NCBI RefSeq assembly: GCF_900188455.1
Contig: NZ_FZOL01000001.1
Coordinates: forward strand, 62,001 to 126,000
DNA length: 64,000 nt
Direction: 5' to 3'
Source of the DNA: Pseudomonas japonica
Lineage (GTDB): Bacteria > Pseudomonadota > Gammaproteobacteria > Pseudomonadales > Pseudomonadaceae
In this document: positions 31,240 to 40,859 of the stretch, piece by piece
Position numbering within the stretch: position 1 is the first letter of the stretch
Layout: each line of letters starts with the position of its first letter
The notes under the pieces: model-generated
Told to the model about the DNA's origin: nothing
What the model saw: the letters and a program-made list of their open reading frames with translations, nothing else
The model's database searches: none
Program-made: the position numbers and the translations under genes

Positions 31240-32778
31240 ATGACGTCCCTGTCCGCGCCCCTCGCCGCGCCGGCTGCCGCTCCCGTAGCGGCGGCCCCCG
31301 CGCAGCCGTTCGGCCCGCGGGTGGTGGTGGGGCTGTTCGGTGTGCTGCTGGCGGTACTCTGTGCCGGGCTCAACGAGATGGTGACCAAGGTCTCGCTGGC
31401 CGATATCCGTGGCGCCATGGGCATCGGCGCCGACGAAGGCGCCTGGCTGGTGGCGGTGTATGCCGCCGCCTCGGTGTCGGCCATGGCCTTCTCGCCGTGG
31501 TTGGCGGCGACCTTTTCCCTGCGCCGTTTCACCCTGTCCGCCATCGGCCTGTTCGCCGTGCTCGGGCTGGTCCAGCCCTATGCGCCGGACCTGCACAGCC
31601 TGATGCTGCTGCGCATCCTCCAGGGCCTGGCCTCCGGCGCGCTGCCACCGATGCTGATGAGCGTGGCCCTGCGTTTCCTGCCGCCGGGGATCAAGGTCTA
31701 CGGCCTGGCCTGCTACGCCCTGACCGCCACCTTCGGCCCCAACCTCGGCACGCCGCTGGCCGGGTTGTGGACCGAGTATGTCGGCTGGCAGTGGTCGTTC
31801 TGGCAGATCATCCTGCCCTCGCTGCTGGCGATGATCTGCGTCGGCTGGGGCCTGCCGCAGGACCCGCTGCGCCTCGAACGTTTCCGTCAGCTGGACTGGC
31901 GCGGCGTGCTGCTCGGCCTGCCGGCGATCAGCTCGCTGGTGCTCGGCCTGACCCTGGGCGATCGCTGGGGCTGGTTCGATTCGCCGCTGATCAGCTGGCT
32001 GCTCGGCGGCGGCCTGGTCCTGCTGGTGCTGTTCCTGTTCAACGAGTGGTCCGAGCCGCTGCCGTTCTTCCAGTTGCGCATGCTCCAGCGGCGCAACCTC
32101 AGCTTCGCCCTGCTGACCCTGGCCGGGGTGCTGATCGTGCTGTCCGCGGCGATCAGCATTCCCTCCGCGTACCTGGCGCAGATCCAGGGCTATCGCCCGG
32201 CGCAGACCAGCCCGCTGATGCTGCTGGTGGCCATGCCGCAGTTGCTCTCGCTGCCGCTGGTGGCGGCGCTGTGCAATATCCGCGCGGTGGACTGCCGCTG
32301 GGTCCTGGCCTGTGGCCTGGGCATGCTGATGCTCGCCTGCATCGGCGGCACCCAACTGACCTCGGCGTGGATTCGCGACAATTTCTATGTCCTGCAACTG
32401 CTGCATGTGTTCGGCCAGCCGATGGCGGTGCTGCCGCTGCTGATGCTTTCGACCAACGGGATGACCCCGCAGGAAGGCCCGTTCGCCTCGGCCTGGTTCA
32501 ACACGGTCAAGGGCCTCGCCGCGGTGGTCGCCGGTGGTCTGCTCGACGCCCTCGGCACTGTGCGCCGGCATTTCCATTCCACGCATCTCGCCGACAGCCT
32601 CGGCAACGCACCGCTGATCGACGACAGCGTCGCCGGCCTGGCCCGGCGCATTCATGAACAGGCCCTGGTACTGACCTCGGCCGACCTCTACCTGGTCATG
32701 GCCTGCATCGCCGCGGCCCTGATCTGCCTGATTCCTTTCGTGCCCACCCGGGTCTATCCACCGCGCGCGGTGGCCTGA
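31240..32778 (+). CDS. MFS efflux transporter, EmrB/QacA (DHA2) type
   Basis: 512 residues with about 14 hydrophobic helices and an Ala/Pro-rich cytoplasmic N-terminus. The start is preceded by CTGGAG. Features are LRILQGLASGALPPML (motif near helix 4) and GPNLGTPLAGLWTEYVGWQWSFW (helix 5 antiporter region). It is the inner-membrane pump of a three-gene tripartite system with the HlyD and outer-membrane genes that follow. The family extrudes drugs or hydrophobic compounds with proton exchange. The substrate is unknown. Confidence 0.88.
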   Translation: MTSLSAPLAAPAAAPVAAAPAQPFGPRVVVGLFGVLLAVLCAGLNEMVTKVSLADIRGAMGIGADEGAWLVAVYAAASVSAMAFSPWLAATFSLRRFTLSAIGLFAVLGLVQPYAPDLHSLMLLRILQGLASGALPPMLMSVALRFLPPGIKVYGLACYALTATFGPNLGTPLAGLWTEYVGWQWSFWQIILPSLLAMICVGWGLPQDPLRLERFRQLDWRGVLLGLPAISSLVLGLTLGDRWGWFDSPLISWLLGGGLVLLVLFLFNEWSEPLPFFQLRMLQRRNLSFALLTLAGVLIVLSAAISIPSAYLAQIQGYRPAQTSPLMLLVAMPQLLSLPLVAALCNIRAVDCRWVLACGLGMLMLACIGGTQLTSAWIRDNFYVLQLLHVFGQPMAVLPLLMLSTNGMTPQEGPFASAWFNTVKGLAAVVAGGLLDALGTVRRHFHSTHLADSLGNAPLIDDSVAGLARRIHEQALVLTSADLYLVMACIAAALICLIPFVPTRVYPPRAVA

Positions 32779-32804
32779 GCCTGGACGAACAAGAGATTGT
32801 CGCT

Positions 32805-33866
32805 ATGACCAACACACGCAAGAACATCCTCATCGGCTCGCTGCTCGCCATCGCCGTGTGCGCGGCGATCGTGGGCCCGCACCTGCTGGGCAACGATCAT
32901 TCGCAAAGTACCAACGATGCCTATGTCAGCGCCGACTACACCGTGGTCGCGCCGAAGGTGGCCGGCTTCATCAAGGAAGTCCTGGTGGAAGACAACCAGC
33001 AGGTCCAGGCCGGGCAGTTGTTGGCGACCATCGACGCCCGCGACTACCAGGCCGCGCTGGATGCCGCCCAGGCCCAGTTGCTGGTGGCCCGGGCGCAGAG
33101 TGCCGATGCCCGCGCGACCCTGGAGCGGCAGGCCGCGCTGATCGCCCAGGCCGCGGCCGCGGTGAAGGCGGCCCAGGCCGAGGCGGCCTTCGCCGATCAT
33201 GAAGTGACCCGCTACAGCCGCCTCGCCGAGCAGGGCGCCGGCACCGTGCAGAACGCCCAGCAGGCGCGCAGCGGGGTCGATCAGGCCCGCGCCCGCCTGG
33301 CCAATGCCGAGGCCGCGCTGCTGGCGACGCGCAAGCAGGTGGATATCCTCGAAGCCCAGGTGGCCAGTGCCGACGGCCAGCTCAAGCGCGCCGAAGCGGG
33401 GCTGGAGAAGGCCAACCTGGACCTGTCCTATACGCGCATCGTCGCCCCCGTGGACGGCATGGTCGGCGAGCGCGCGCTGCGCATCGGCGCCTACGTCAAC
33501 CCGGGGGCGCGCCTGCTTTCGGTGGTGCCGCTGAACCGCGCCTACGTGGTCGGCAACTTCCAGGAAACCCAACTGACCCACGTGCAACCGGGGCAGCCGG
33601 TGCAGATCAGCGTCGATACCTTTTCCGGCGAGACCCTGCGCGGTCACGTCGAGAGCATCGCTCCGGCGACCGGGGTGACCTTCGCCGCGGTCAAGCCGGA
33701 CAACGCCACCGGCAACTTCACCAAGGTGGTCCAGCGCATTCCGGTGAAGATCGTCTTCGACGCCGACCAGCCGCTGCTGCAGCGCCTGCGCGTGGGCATG
33801 TCGGTGGAAGCGCGCATCGACACCCAGGGCGATGTCCTCGCCGGCAAGGAGGTCAGTGCGCGATGA
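32805..33866 (+). CDS. HlyD/EmrA-type membrane fusion protein
   Basis: 353 residues. It has an N-terminal membrane anchor (NILIGSLLAIAVCAAIVGPHLLG), the first lipoyl half (ADYTVVAPKVAGFIKEVLVEDNQQVQAGQLLATID), a long coiled-coil hairpin at about residues 80-210 rich in Ala/Gln/Arg, the second lipoyl half (YTRIVAPVDGMVGERALRIGAYV) and a beta-barrel domain. It links the MFS pump to the outer-membrane channel. It overlaps the next gene by 4 bases (ATGA). Confidence 0.9.
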   Translation: MTNTRKNILIGSLLAIAVCAAIVGPHLLGNDHSQSTNDAYVSADYTVVAPKVAGFIKEVLVEDNQQVQAGQLLATIDARDYQAALDAAQAQLLVARAQSADARATLERQAALIAQAAAAVKAAQAEAAFADHEVTRYSRLAEQGAGTVQNAQQARSGVDQARARLANAEAALLATRKQVDILEAQVASADGQLKRAEAGLEKANLDLSYTRIVAPVDGMVGERALRIGAYVNPGARLLSVVPLNRAYVVGNFQETQLTHVQPGQPVQISVDTFSGETLRGHVESIAPATGVTFAAVKPDNATGNFTKVVQRIPVKIVFDADQPLLQRLRVGMSVEARIDTQGDVLAGKEVSAR

Positions 33867-35311
33867 ACAGCCTGTTTCGCATGAGCCCGTTGCTGCTCGG
33901 CGTGGTCCTCGCCGGCTGCACCCTGGGGCCTGATTTCCAGCGACCCGACAGCCAGGCGCCACAGCAGTGGGCGCCGCTGCAGGGCGAGGCCGCGCCCAGC
34001 CAGGCGCAGGCCGAGCCGCTGGAGGCGCGCTGGTGGGAGAGTTTTCACGACGCTCGGCTCAGTGCGCTGATCCAGCGCGTCGCGCAGAACAACCTGGACC
34101 TGCGCATGGCCAGCGCCCGTCTCGTGCAGAGCCGCGCCCTGCGCAGCAGCATCGCCGCCGAGCAGACCCCGGCGCTGGACCTGAACGCCGGCTACAGCCG
34201 CGCGCGCAACAGTGCCGAAGGCCTCAGCGACCCGTCGGGCAATGCCGGCCGCAAGGTCTACAACCTGTGGCAGGGCGATCTGGTCGCCGGCTGGGAACTG
34301 GACCTCTGGGGCCGCGTGCGACGTCAGGTGGAAGCCGCCGATGCCAGCGTCGAAGTCGCGGAAAACGACCGGCGCGGCGTGCTGCTGGCACTGCTCGCGG
34401 AAACCGCGGGCGACTACATCCAGCTGCGCGCCGTGCAGCACACCCTGGCGGTGACCCGCGACAACCTCAAGGTGGCGCGGCACAGCCTGGAACTGTCCAA
34501 CGACCGTCTGGCCCAGGGCGTCGCCACGCGCCTCGACGTGGCCCAGGCCAGCGCGCAGGTGGCGTCCATCGAAGCCCGCCTGCCCACCCTGGAAGCGCGC
34601 GAAGCGGATCTGATCAATGCCCTCGGCCTGCTCGCCGCCGAGCCGCCGCGCAGCCTGCAAAGCGAACTGCTGGCGCCCGCCGAACTGCCGGCGCCGCGGC
34701 AGCGCTTCGCCATCGGTGTGCCGTCGGAACTGGCCGAGCGGCGCCCGGACATTCGCCAGGCCGAGGCGCGCCTGCATGCCGCCACGGCCAGCATCGGCGT
34801 GGCGAAGGCCGACTTCTATCCGAGCATTCGCCTGTCCGGCAACCTCGGCTTCCAGGCCATGCAACTGAGTGATCTCGGGGCCTGGGACGCCCGTCGTTTC
34901 GCCATCGGCCCGCAGATTTCCCTGCCGTTGTTCGAAGGCGGGCGCCTGAGTGGCGTGCTTGAACTACGCGAGGCGCAGCAGCAGGAAGCGGCGCTGAACT
35001 ACCGCCAGGTGGTGCTGCGGGCCTGGCATGAAATCGACGATGTGCTACGCCTGTACAACGCCAGTCAGCTGCGTCGCGATCACCTGGCCGAGGCGGTGCA
35101 ACAGAACCGCATCGCCCTGGAGACCGCGCAGCGCCAGTACGTGGAGGGGGCGGTGGACTTCCTCAACGTGCTCAGCGTGCAAAGTGCGTTGCTGGCCAGC
35201 GAGGAGCAGTGGATCGACAGCTCGGCGGCGGTGTCCCAGGCCCTGGTGGGCCTGTACAAGGCCCTGGGCGGTGGCTGGCAGGCGTTCGATGAACCTGTGG
35301 CCAGTCATTGA
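33863..35311 (+). CDS. Outer-membrane efflux lipoprotein, NodT/OprM family
   Basis: 482 residues. The lipoprotein signal has lipobox LAGC (Cys19). There are two repeated outer-membrane-efflux domains: WWESFHDARLSALIQRVAQNN and AGWELDLWGRVRRQVEAADAS in the first half, LAERRPDIRQAEARLHAATA and PLFEGGRLSG in the second. It is the channel of the tripartite pump. It is translationally coupled to the fusion protein gene. Confidence 0.92.
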   Translation: MNSLFRMSPLLLGVVLAGCTLGPDFQRPDSQAPQQWAPLQGEAAPSQAQAEPLEARWWESFHDARLSALIQRVAQNNLDLRMASARLVQSRALRSSIAAEQTPALDLNAGYSRARNSAEGLSDPSGNAGRKVYNLWQGDLVAGWELDLWGRVRRQVEAADASVEVAENDRRGVLLALLAETAGDYIQLRAVQHTLAVTRDNLKVARHSLELSNDRLAQGVATRLDVAQASAQVASIEARLPTLEAREADLINALGLLAAEPPRSLQSELLAPAELPAPRQRFAIGVPSELAERRPDIRQAEARLHAATASIGVAKADFYPSIRLSGNLGFQAMQLSDLGAWDARRFAIGPQISLPLFEGGRLSGVLELREAQQQEAALNYRQVVLRAWHEIDDVLRLYNASQLRRDHLAEAVQQNRIALETAQRQYVEGAVDFLNVLSVQSALLASEEQWIDSSAAVSQALVGLYKALGGGWQAFDEPVASH

Positions 35312-35368
35312 TTGCACGCTCCCACAATGATGTTTTCCACGAATTTCTGATCAACCGGGAGGCAGATC

Positions 35369-36163
35369 ATGCACATTTCCCTGAACGGCAAACGCGCCAT
35401 CGTCAGTGGTTCCACCGCCGGCATCGGCCTGGCCATCGCCATCGGCCTGGCCGAGGCGGGCGCCGAGGTGGTGCTCAACGGGCGCACCCAGGCGCGGGTC
35501 GACCAGGCCCTCAAGCAGGTGCGCGAGCGCGTGCCGGCGGCGCGGATCATCGGCGTCGCCGCCGACCTCGGCACGGCCGAAGGCGCCCGCAGGTTGTTCG
35601 ACCTGGTGCCGCAGACCGACATCCTGGTCAACAACCTGGGCATCTTCGAGCCCAAGGGCTTTTTCGAGATCAGCGACGAAGAGTGGCAACGCTTCTTCGA
35701 CGTCAACGTGCTCAGCGCGGTGCGCCTGTCGCGGCACTACGCGCAGGGCATGAAGGAGCGTGACTGGGGCCGGGTGCTGTTCCTGTCCAGCGAATCGGCA
35801 CTGCAGATCCCCACCGAGATGATCCACTACGGCACCACCAAGACCGCGCTGCTCGCGGTGTCCCGCGGGCTGGCGGAAACCCTGGCCGGTACCGGGGTGA
35901 CGGTGAATGCCGTGCTGCCGGGACCGACCCGCTCGGAAGGGGTGGGCGATTTCTTTGCCGAGATGGCCAGGGCACAGGGTGTGTCGACGGCCGAGCTGGA
36001 AGCCGGCTTCATCGCCGAGCACCGCCCGAGCTCGATCATCCAGCGCCTGGCGACGGTGGAGGAAGTGGCGAACCTGGTGGTCTACCTGGCCTCGCGCCAG
36101 GCCAGCGCAACCACCGGGGCGGCGATGCGGGTGGACGGCGGGGTGGTGCGGTCGATCGCCTGA
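35369..36163 (+). CDS. Short-chain dehydrogenase/reductase
   Basis: 264 residues. Cofactor motif SGSTAGIGLA (about residues 13-22), NNLG near residue 90, catalytic Ser in LFLSSESAL and Tyr/Lys in HYGTTKTALL. The substrate is unknown. It lies 57 bases after the efflux channel gene with its own GGGAGG ribosome-binding site, so it could be the last gene of the LysR-controlled operon, perhaps modifying the exported compound. Confidence 0.82.
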   Translation: MHISLNGKRAIVSGSTAGIGLAIAIGLAEAGAEVVLNGRTQARVDQALKQVRERVPAARIIGVAADLGTAEGARRLFDLVPQTDILVNNLGIFEPKGFFEISDEEWQRFFDVNVLSAVRLSRHYAQGMKERDWGRVLFLSSESALQIPTEMIHYGTTKTALLAVSRGLAETLAGTGVTVNAVLPGPTRSEGVGDFFAEMARAQGVSTAELEAGFIAEHRPSSIIQRLATVEEVANLVVYLASRQASATTGAAMRVDGGVVRSIA

Positions 36164-36209
36164 GTCTTTCGTTGGTCTCATCGCGGGCATCCTGTGCACC
36201 GCCGAACCT

Positions 36210-36245
36210 TGTGGGAGCGGGCGTTGCCCGCGATGAGGCCGCAAA
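36210..36245. repeat. Single REP-like palindrome
   Basis: TGTGGGAGCGGGCGTTGCCCGCGATGAGGCCGCAAA lies between two convergent SDR genes. It is a REP core variant and may act as a hairpin at the 3' ends of both transcripts. Confidence 0.7.
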
Positions 36246-36249
36246 GGTA

Positions 36250-37074
36250 TTACAACTGCCGATCCAGCCCGAATTTCTTCTTCAGCACCTTCTGCAGCAA
36301 CCCGCTCGGCAGCCAGCTGGCCAGCAACGGCAAGGCGCGGCTGCCATTGCCCAGCCTGACCAGCCCCGGCGTCGGCGATTGGCGCACGGCCCGCAGCACG
36401 CCGGCGGCGAACGCGCTGGCCGGGGTCGGCCGGTCCTGCGAGGCCCGGGCCCGGGCGCGGATGTTTTCGCGCAGCGGCCACCACGGTGACTCCGGTGTCA
36501 GCAACTGCTCGGCGCGGTGTCCGGCATTGCTGGCGAAACTCGACTGGATCGCACCCGGCTGCACTTCCATCACCCGCACCCCGAACGGCGCCAGTTCCAG
36601 GCGCAAGGCATCGCTCAAGGCATGCACCGCGGCCTTCGAGGCACAGTAGGCGCCGGCGAACGGAGTCACCAGGACCCCGGAAACGCTGCCGATGTTCACC
36701 ACCAGGCCGCGGCTGCGGCGCAGCAGCGGGAACAGCGCGCGGGTCACGCCGACCACGGCGAAGACGTTGGTTTCGAATTGCTGGCGCATCGCTTCGACGC
36801 CGCCGTCGAGCAAGGGCCCCATGGCACCGTAGCCGGCGTTGTTGATCAGCACGTCGAGGCCGCCGTGTTCGGCTTCCAGCGCCTCGGCCAGGAGGGCCAG
36901 GGACTGGGCGTCGTTGACGTCCAGCTTCCACGCGCGAAACCCCGCCGCCAGCAGCAGGTCGACGTCCTCGCCACGGCGTGCCGTGGCCCAGACGCTGAAA
37001 CCGGCATCGCGGAAGGTGTCGGCAAGGGCGCGGCCAATGCCGCTGGAACAACCGGTGATCAGGGCAACGGGCAT
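36250..37074 (-). CDS. Short-chain dehydrogenase/reductase
   Basis: 274 residues, start MPVALITGCSSGIGRALAD. The TGCSSGIG cofactor motif, NNAGYGAMGPL, NIGSVSGVL and catalytic Tyr/Lys in GAYCASKAAVHAL are all present. The C-terminal region contains a hydrophobic patch (ALPLLASWLPSGLLQKVLKKKFGL), as in retinol-dehydrogenase-like SDRs that associate with membranes. The substrate is unknown. The longer frame to 37278 overlaps the RHS gene and is rejected. Confidence 0.82.
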   Translation of the reverse strand: MPVALITGCSSGIGRALADTFRDAGFSVWATARRGEDVDLLLAAGFRAWKLDVNDAQSLALLAEALEAEHGGLDVLINNAGYGAMGPLLDGGVEAMRQQFETNVFAVVGVTRALFPLLRRSRGLVVNIGSVSGVLVTPFAGAYCASKAAVHALSDALRLELAPFGVRVMEVQPGAIQSSFASNAGHRAEQLLTPESPWWPLRENIRARARASQDRPTPASAFAAGVLRAVRQSPTPGLVRLGNGSRALPLLASWLPSGLLQKVLKKKFGLDRQL

Positions 37075-37126
37075 GGATCGATCCTTGTAAGGGGAAGCAG
37101 CGATCATAGCCCGGATTGGCGGCCCT

Positions 37127-39916
37127 TCAACGTCCCACGCATTTGCGCAGCACATCGAAGAACCCGCCCGACCGACGTGGCACCACGGCGCTTTGCCGCG
37201 AGGGTGGCGGCGGGTTGCTCGGTCGCGGGCGCTGGCGCCGCGGTGTGGCCGAGGTCGCCGCGGTCTGGGCCTCGGCACGGCGACGCTGATGGACCTGGTC
37301 GGCGCTCAGGCCGTGGTCGGCCATGTCGAACAGCACATTCAGGACCTCGTTGTCCTGGTGTTCGGCACGGGCGGCGTCCCACAGTTCGTTGCTCTTCAGG
37401 TAATCGATGAGCCTGGACTTGTCGGCGCGAAAGGCTTTGACCAGGTCCGCGTAGGCCTCGGGCCCCGTCACCTGGTCGAGCCGCGGTCGCGTTGCGAAGT
37501 CGGCGGACTCGGCAATCGGCGCGTACCGCAGGGCGGCGGTGGGCGCCAGTTCGTTCAGCAGCGCTGTCACCTCGGCGACGGCGGCCGGCGGTTTGTAATG
37601 CCCGGAGTGATTGCTGAAGACGACCTGGCCGTCGCCACCGCGCTGGATCAGCCCGGCGAACAGGGGCAGGCCCATGTCGGGCTGGATGCCCATGTGCTGA
37701 TGAAAGGTGTTGGCGAACAGGCGCAGGCTGCCTTGCTGATCACGGAACAGGGCCACCGCGCTGCCTTCGTCGGATAGCGACCATTGCGCCTCGGCGCTGC
37801 CCAGCGGCGCCATGCCCCGGCTGTACACCGTGCGCGACGGCATGAAGCCATGGCTGCCGGCCTCCCAGCGCAGTTCCTCGTACCAGCCGGTGCCGATCGA
37901 CTCGCTGATCGGGTCGAGGACATCCACCAGCAGGATGTCCACCGGAATCTTCACCTTGCCCTGATGGTCGCCGAAGTTCAGCGGGTCGTTGCCGACCATC
38001 CGGTACAGGTTGAGGCCGTCGACCGGGCCGGCCGGGTCCGGGCTGATCCAGCGCTGCAGCCACGGCGCGTAGTAGCGCTGGCCGTAGTAGTACAGGCCGC
38101 TGGCGTCCATTTCCCTGGCGGCATGGCGACGCCATTTGCAGCGTGCCTGGCTGCTGTTCGCAGCGGCCCACCAGGCCGTGCCGCCGAAGGGGTAGTGGAT
38201 CTCGTGAGTGAGCAGCGTGGCCTGCGCGTCCAGCTCCAGGTTGTGCGAGCCCAGGTGGTCGCGCAGCGGGTAGCGCTGCTGGTCGTTGGCGAGCCGGGAC
38301 GGCAAGCCCTGCTCCCAGTGCAGAACCTCCGCCACCCCGCAGCGCATGACCTGCAGGCGTTCGCCGCTGGCATCGTCGCTGCGCAGTTCCAGGCCCGGCA
38401 GGTAGCGGACCTCGGCCAGCAGGGTACGGCCCGACGCCAGGCGCCGGGTGGTCTTGCGCAGGCGCTGGCCGGTGCTGTCGTAGCGGTAGCATTCCTCGTC
38501 GTCCGGCGCCTGCTCGCGAGTGACCGGCCGGATCCGTTCGAGCTGGTTGCGCGGATTCCAGGTCAGGTCCTGGCCGGGAAGCAGGCCGAGCAGGTTGCCG
38601 GCGGCATCGAAAGCGCTGTCGAAGTCGGCCCGTGCGGGGGCGATGGGCAGGGCGCGGTTGCTGTCGCTGGCCACTTGCATGCCGCGGGTGTAGCAGTGCT
38701 CGCCGACATGGCGCAGGCGCACCAGGTTACCGGCGGCGTCGTAGTCGTAGTACTGGCGGTAGTTGCGCTGCCGTGTCGGGTCGACGGGCAACGGCTGCAA
38801 CGGCGGCAGGCCCGGGCCCGGGACGGTATCGGCGAACTCGTGGCCGCTGGCCTCGACCAGTTGGTAGAGGCTGTCGTAGCTATAGGTGCAGCGCGGTTCG
38901 ATGCGCTGGTTGGCGAAATGCCGGACCGGCATGGCCGCATCGACGATCTCGACCAGGTTGCCGCGCGGATCGTGCTGGTAGTGCAGGTCCTGCAGCGCGG
39001 GCAGCCCCGGGACGCCGTGCTGCAGGCGCAGCAGGCGGCCGCTGGCCGGATCGCGGGTGTAGTGGCTGAGCACGCCGTTGCCGGCGGTCTGCTGCTCGAC
39101 CTGGCCCCAGGCATCGTAGGTCACGCGGGTCAGCAGCGGCGTGGCGGTGCTGGCCCCGGCCTGGCGCAGGGCAATCGGCCCGGGGCGGGCGTCGAGGGTA
39201 TGGCTGAACAGGGTCTGGTTGCCCCGCGCATCCGTGCGTGAAATCAGCTGGCTGGTGGCGTCATGGGTCTCATGGCTGGAGAAACCGTCGCCAGGCTCCA
39301 GCAAGGCGTCGCGCTCGGCGGCCGCGATCGGCCAGTCCACGGCGTCGAGGGCCTGGAGGAAATGCCGGGTCTGTCGGCACAGTGCACCGCCCAGGGCATA
39401 GCCGCGCAGGTGCAGGGTGCCGCCGGGATCGTCATGACGCAGCAACCGTCCACACTGGTTGTGCGCGGTGAAGCCGCTGTCGGCGCCGGCATACTCGTAG
39501 CGCTCGCTGACTTTTTCACCGCCCTGGACCGGCGTCTCGGCGATTTCCACGGGGCGCAGCCGTTCGTCGTAGCCCAGACGTCGACGGCTGCCGCGGGCGT
39601 CCCAGGCGAGCACGGGCAGAGTGCTTTCGGCGAGCAGTCGCAGGGACCAGCCGGCATCCACGCTGTCGTTCAGCAGCAGGCGGCCGGACAACCCGTGTAC
39701 CTGTTTCAGGTTCGCCGCGCTGCCCTGGGCCCACAGGCGCGGGTCCCAGCTGGTCTGGCGCTGGCCGGCGGCGTTGTACGCGTAGCGCTCGACCCGCGCG
39801 GCGGGCGTCTGCTCGCTGCTCGCCCGGCAGTAGCCGACGCTGCGCAGCGCCAGGCCGCGGGGATCGACGGCGGCCAGGGTCGGCGTGGCGGTATGCGGGG
39901 ACGCGGGGGCGGTCAT
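37127..39916 (-). CDS. RHS-repeat / TccC-like toxin with variable C-terminal domain
   Basis: 929 residues without a signal peptide. The N-terminus (PTLAAVDPRGLALRSVGYCR) is like TccC components of insecticidal Tc toxins. YD/RHS repeats run to about residue 650 and end with the conserved core RDHLGSHNLELD, YYGQRYYAPWLQRWISPDP, LNLYRMVGNDPLNFGDHQG, where family members self-cleave. The remaining 276 residues or so are a separate cargo domain with an FSNHSGHYKPP motif and a Pro/Arg-rich tail (about residues 880-915) that I do not recognise. No TcA/TcB partner or clear immunity gene lies nearby. The upstream thioredoxin-like gene (31-base gap) is probably in the same operon. Confidence 0.85.
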   Translation of the reverse strand: MTAPASPHTATPTLAAVDPRGLALRSVGYCRASSEQTPAARVERYAYNAAGQRQTSWDPRLWAQGSAANLKQVHGLSGRLLLNDSVDAGWSLRLLAESTLPVLAWDARGSRRRLGYDERLRPVEIAETPVQGGEKVSERYEYAGADSGFTAHNQCGRLLRHDDPGGTLHLRGYALGGALCRQTRHFLQALDAVDWPIAAAERDALLEPGDGFSSHETHDATSQLISRTDARGNQTLFSHTLDARPGPIALRQAGASTATPLLTRVTYDAWGQVEQQTAGNGVLSHYTRDPASGRLLRLQHGVPGLPALQDLHYQHDPRGNLVEIVDAAMPVRHFANQRIEPRCTYSYDSLYQLVEASGHEFADTVPGPGLPPLQPLPVDPTRQRNYRQYYDYDAAGNLVRLRHVGEHCYTRGMQVASDSNRALPIAPARADFDSAFDAAGNLLGLLPGQDLTWNPRNQLERIRPVTREQAPDDEECYRYDSTGQRLRKTTRRLASGRTLLAEVRYLPGLELRSDDASGERLQVMRCGVAEVLHWEQGLPSRLANDQQRYPLRDHLGSHNLELDAQATLLTHEIHYPFGGTAWWAAANSSQARCKWRRHAAREMDASGLYYYGQRYYAPWLQRWISPDPAGPVDGLNLYRMVGNDPLNFGDHQGKVKIPVDILLVDVLDPISESIGTGWYEELRWEAGSHGFMPSRTVYSRGMAPLGSAEAQWSLSDEGSAVALFRDQQGSLRLFANTFHQHMGIQPDMGLPLFAGLIQRGGDGQVVFSNHSGHYKPPAAVAEVTALLNELAPTAALRYAPIAESADFATRPRLDQVTGPEAYADLVKAFRADKSRLIDYLKSNELWDAARAEHQDNEVLNVLFDMADHGLSADQVHQRRRAEAQTAATSATPRRQRPRPSNPPPPSRQSAVVPRRSGGFFDVLRKCVGR

Positions 39917-39947
39917 GGGCGAGTTCCGTCTGGCGTCCGGGGAAGCG

Positions 39948-40295
39948 TCAGTACAGCCGCTTCAGTGCCTTGTCGATGTCTTCGCCGCGGGTGGCGTGCA
40001 AGGTCGTCGGCGGGCAGTTGCTGGGCAGCAGGATCTGCGCCGGTGCATCGATGTGCAAGGCCTGCAACAGCCGGTTCAGGGCCTGTGCCCGGCGCGGCGC
40101 GCGGTAGTCGTCGAGGTCGAGGGCGTAGAACACGAATTGCGGCAGCAGGTCGGCCAGCTCCTCGATGTGCGGGAGCAGGGCGAAGGTCTGCGGCACGGTG
40201 GTGGCACCGACCAGGATCAATCCGGGGCGCTCGCGTTCATCGGTTTGCAGCAGTGCTTCCAGTGAGTCGAGGGATGTCAGGCGACGCACGTCCAT
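39948..40295 (-). CDS. Thioredoxin-like fold protein, function unknown
   Basis: 115 residues, start MDVRRLTSLDSLEALL, chosen because AAGGAAGG lies at the right spacing. Starts at 40325 and 40334 would add up to 13 residues. The pattern LILVGATTVPQTFALLPHIEELADLLPQFVFYALDLDD (location about residues 22-60) and a late ILLPSNCPPTTL resemble a thioredoxin fold, but the CxxC active site is missing. It is probably cotranscribed with the RHS gene, where it could serve as a chaperone or adaptor. That role is inferred only from position. Confidence 0.65.
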   Translation of the reverse strand: MDVRRLTSLDSLEALLQTDERERPGLILVGATTVPQTFALLPHIEELADLLPQFVFYALDLDDYRAPRRAQALNRLLQALHIDAPAQILLPSNCPPTTLHATRGEDIDKALKRLY

Positions 40296-40373
40296 GGGGG
40301 CCTTCCTTGCCGGCAGGCGGTTCATGAGCGTCATTCAACACCTGTGCGGGATTTCGCGAAACTGACAAAAATG

Positions 40374-40838
40374 CTAGTCGGCGAAGCTGCCCTGCAGATG
40401 TTCGGCACGAAATTCGAGGGATTGCGCACGGTAGCCCGGACGCAGGGGCGGCAGTGGCAGGCAGTCGCTCCAGTCGGCGCCGGCCTGGAGCTCGCCGGGG
40501 CCGCGATAGCGCGGCGCGGCGTAGGTGTTCTCGGCGAGGTTGACGGTATCGCCGGGGGCATAGGCGGCGACGCGCCAGCGCAGTTCCACCAGCGGCACGT
40601 CGTTGCCGTTGTTCATCCTCACCCGCAGCGGGCGCCCGGCGGGGCACTCCCGCGGGGCGTAGTCCAGACGCAGTTCCAGGCGCGCCAGCTGGCGTGCCTC
40701 GCGGTTGTCCAGCCAGACCACCCACAGCCCGACCATGACCAGCCCGAGCAGCGCCGCCAGCGACACCGGCAGCGCCTTGGCCGGGTAGCGCAGGAGCAGG
40801 ACCAGCCAGGTCAGGATGAGCAGGATGCCGATGATCAT
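40374..40838 (-). CDS. Membrane-anchored protein of unknown function
   Basis: 154 residues, start MIIGILLILTWLVLLL (a TTG two codons earlier is the alternative). Two N-terminal hydrophobic helices (residues 1-17 and 24-45) are followed by a periplasmic or cytoplasmic beta-rich region with paired Cys (RECPAGRPLRVRM, WSDCLPLPPL). I do not recognise a family. It lies between the alginate operon and the RHS operon, on the same strand. Confidence 0.7.
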   Translation of the reverse strand: MIIGILLILTWLVLLLRYPAKALPVSLAALLGLVMVGLWVVWLDNREARQLARLELRLDYAPRECPAGRPLRVRMNNGNDVPLVELRWRVAAYAPGDTVNLAENTYAAPRYRGPGELQAGADWSDCLPLPPLRPGYRAQSLEFRAEHLQGSFAD

Positions 40839-40859
40839 GTGCAATGCCCCGGGAAAGAC

